NCBI RefSeq assembly: GCF_913062585.1
Contig: NZ_CAJXWX010000007.1
Span: forward strand, 1-64,000
Reading direction: 5' to 3'
Source of the DNA: an uncultured Sphingomonas sp.
GTDB lineage: Bacteria; Pseudomonadota; Alphaproteobacteria; Sphingomonadales; Sphingomonadaceae
Length of the DNA stretch: 64,000 bases
Shown here: one piece after another, positions 62,455 through 64,000 of the stretch
How the letters are laid out: the number at the start of each line of letters is the position of its first letter
Numbering within the stretch: the stretch's first letter is position 1
Notes under the pieces: generated by a model
Database searches by the model: none
What the model saw: the letters and a program-made list of their open reading frames with translations, nothing else
What the model was told of the DNA's origin: nothing
Position numbers and translations under genes: made by a program

Positions 62455-62832
62455 GATACCGCCACCCTATGCCACCCGGTTCGCGATGCAAGGCCCGCGA
62501 GCGATTGGTCACGAAACGGCACCGGCGCCATCGCCTGCAGGCCGCGCCGCCAGGTCCGGGACTCATGGCCCGTATCCGGCGAGACGAAAAGGCGCTGGAG
62601 ATACCCGCCGTCCTCAGCGCTTCGGCATTGGCGCGGGGGGCGCTGCGCGAAGAAACCGGGCGCGATCGCCCCGGATCAAGATCCGATTTCCTTGCACCCC
62701 TCAACATCACATTGAGATAGAATGATTTAAAACATTACATTTTTGTCATTTTGATATTCGCGTCCGTTTCATGTAACCGGTTACAAACAGTCGCTGCCAA
62801 AGCGTCGTTTGAGGAAAACAGGAGGGGATGAC
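62455..62832. other. 378-base divergent region with promoter signals
   Basis: No gene recognised. 62455-62700 is GC-rich without clear signals. From 62715 the sequence becomes AT-rich. TTGTCA (62743-62748) is a good -35 hexamer; TTTCAT (62767-62772) is a four-of-six -10 at 18-base spacing. A 14-bp operator (62772-62785) starts where the -10 ends. The ribosome binding site GGAGGGG (62821-62827) then precedes the receptor. Confidence 0.45.
62772..62785 (+). promoter_or_regulatory. LacI-type operator TGTAACCGGTTACA
   Basis: A perfect 14-bp palindrome with a central CG, of the form TGTAACCGGTTACA used by LacI/GalR-family regulators of sugar utilisation in several proteobacteria. It starts at the last base of the candidate -10 and lies 48-61 bases before the receptor ATG, a position for repression. 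The regulator itself is not in the window. Confidence 0.65.
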
Positions 62833-64000
62833 ATGAAGAAGGCGATTGCCCACAGGATTCTGGCCGCCACGCGGATGAGCAGCTCTTGGGCCGCGATCCT
62901 GGCGGTCGGAGCGATCGGCATCCCCTCGGTGGCTTTGGCCCAGACCGCGACATCGACGCTACGCGGCCGCGCGCCGGCCAATGCCGAGGTCGTGGTGACC
63001 GAAGTCAACACCGGCGCGGTCCGACGGACGACGGCCGATGCGAACGGCAACTATGTCGTCGCCGGCCTGCAATCGGGCAGCTATCGCGTAACCGCGGGCG
63101 ACCGCACGGGCGACGTCGCCGTCGCGATCTCCTCGAACGCCGTGCTGAACCTCGACGCGCCGACCCAGACCGCAGCGGAGTCGGGAGACATCATCGTGCG
63201 CGGCACGCGTCCGACGGTCGATGTCCGCTCGTCGGCGGTCAACCAGATCGTGACGCTGCACGACATCGCGGTCGTGCCGCAGACGACGCGCAACTTCCTG
63301 GAATTCGCGGACACGGTACCGGGCGTCCAGTTCAGCGTCGATGCGACGGGCAACACCTCGCTACGCGGCGGTGCGCAGGTCACGTCGGCGGCCAATGTCT
63401 ATATCGACGGCGTCAGCCAGAAGGATTATGTCGGGGGCGGATCGGGCATCACCGGCAGCGCGGGCGCGCAGGGCAATGGCGACCCCGGCAACCCCTTCCC
63501 GCAGCTCGCCATCGCCGAATACAAGGTCCTCACGTCCAACTACGGCGCGCAATATGGCGACGCGGCGAGCACGATCATCCTCGCCCAGACCAAGTCGGGC
63601 ACCAATCAGTTCCATGGCGAGGCATTCGGCCAGTTCACCAACCAGGACCTGCGCGCCCGGACCCCGGCGGAAAAGGCGACCGACACCCCCAAGGCCAAGG
63701 TGCCGAGCTGGGAATATGGCGCGGCGCTGGGCGGCCCGATCATCAAGGACGTCGCGCACTTCTTCGCCACCTGGGAGCATAAGAGCCTCTCGAACCAGAG
63801 CAGCGTCTATCCGGGCTCCGGCGTCACCCAGGCGCAGGCGGTCGCGCTGCTGCCCGCCGATCTGGCCAGCCAATACGGCCCGGTGACGAACCCGTTCACC
63901 GAGAATCTGTATTTCGGCAAGATCGACATCGAGCCGACGTCCAAGGACCGAATCGAATTCACCGGCCGCCTGCGCGTCCAGGACCAGATTTCGGGCGGCA
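62833..64000 (+). CDS. TonB-dependent receptor with carboxypeptidase-like N-domain (partial)
   Basis: At least 389 aa, open at the right edge. Signal peptide ends V-A-L-A-Q. Residues about 38-85 form a CarboxypepD_reg-like domain (S-T-L-R-G-R...N-A-E-V-V-V-T-E-V-N-T-G). The TonB box follows (D-I-I-V-R-G-T-R), then the plug with L-R-G-G-A-Q-V-T-S-A-A-N-V-Y-I-D-G-V-S and Y-K-V-L-T-S-N-Y-G-A-Q-Y-G-D-A. This Oar/SusC-like group is used for oligosaccharides or oligopeptides. The perfect LacI-type operator upstream favours a sugar substrate. Start ATG 62833 has GGAGGGG upstream. Confidence 0.93.
   Translation, partial: MKKAIAHRILAATRMSSSWAAILAVGAIGIPSVALAQTATSTLRGRAPANAEVVVTEVNTGAVRRTTADANGNYVVAGLQSGSYRVTAGDRTGDVAVAISSNAVLNLDAPTQTAAESGDIIVRGTRPTVDVRSSAVNQIVTLHDIAVVPQTTRNFLEFADTVPGVQFSVDATGNTSLRGGAQVTSAANVYIDGVSQKDYVGGGSGITGSAGAQGNGDPGNPFPQLAIAEYKVLTSNYGAQYGDAASTIILAQTKSGTNQFHGEAFGQFTNQDLRARTPAEKATDTPKAKVPSWEYGAALGGPIIKDVAHFFATWEHKSLSNQSSVYPGSGVTQAQAVALLPADLASQYGPVTNPFTENLYFGKIDIEPTSKDRIEFTGRLRVQDQISGG

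Noticed and set aside
1..64000. tRNA, rRNA or riboswitch
   Set aside because: No tRNA-like cloverleaf with CCA end or conserved T-loop, no rRNA sequence and no cobalamin or other riboswitch core was noticed while reading; a covariance-model search would be needed to exclude small RNAs.

Overview
The window looks like chromosomal DNA from a Sphingomonas-type alphaproteobacterium (Sphingomonadaceae). The evidence is high GC outside a few regulatory gaps, five TonB-dependent receptors in 64 kb, a SapC-family protein, DUF1289 and DUF3142 proteins, a class A acid phosphatase and many short palindromic extragenic repeats. No rRNA, tRNA, CRISPR array, phage or intact insertion sequence was seen. The assignment rests on gene content and protein style; no database search was run.

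Layout. 1-10 kb holds housekeeping and metabolic genes: cytochrome b561, SapC, an FAD-linked 2-hydroxyacid dehydrogenase, a DEAD-box helicase, a crotonase-fold protein without the usual acids, a GH144-type glucanase lipoprotein, an SDR and RarD. 10-14 kb is a branched-chain 2-oxoacid dehydrogenase operon (E1 alpha, E1 beta, E2). Its E2 linker has been invaded by a palindromic extragenic element. 14-20 kb carries a sialate O-acetylesterase-like enzyme, an EEP-fold hydrolase and a siderophore receptor, separated by three copies of another palindromic repeat.

20-26 kb is a tightly coupled minus-strand operon behind a good Fur box: catecholate-type receptor, PiuC, PepSY membrane protein, DUF2271, DUF4198 and ApbE. 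The DUF2271 protein carries an NGxSGAT motif like an ApbE flavinylation site, so the operon reads as a flavin-based periplasmic iron-siderophore reduction system. 26-37 kb contains HD-GYP, GNAT, a COG2509 flavoprotein, an RNase H-like protein, a low-GC orphan, a ClC exchanger, a large secreted protein of unknown function, an MFS exporter, an AlkC-type repair protein and a gene remnant.

37-46.8 kb has a receptor, then an apparent phosphate-ester operon (class A acid phosphatase, receptor, TSUP transporter fused to a PepSY-like tail) with a PHO-box-like site. Next to it are a minimal PepSY-type membrane protein and a two-component system. 46.9-52.7 kb holds a large autotransporter and an S9 peptidase, followed by a 137-bp MITE-like hairpin. 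52.9-56.2 kb is an ABC ATPase with a permease-CPBP protease fusion broken by a one-base frameshift. 56.3-62.5 kb is a minus-strand cluster (LMW phosphatase-like, DUF3142 lipoprotein, two unknown envelope proteins, flotillin-like SPFH protein). The window ends inside a receptor with a carboxypeptidase-like N-domain, preceded by a perfect 14-bp LacI-type palindrome.
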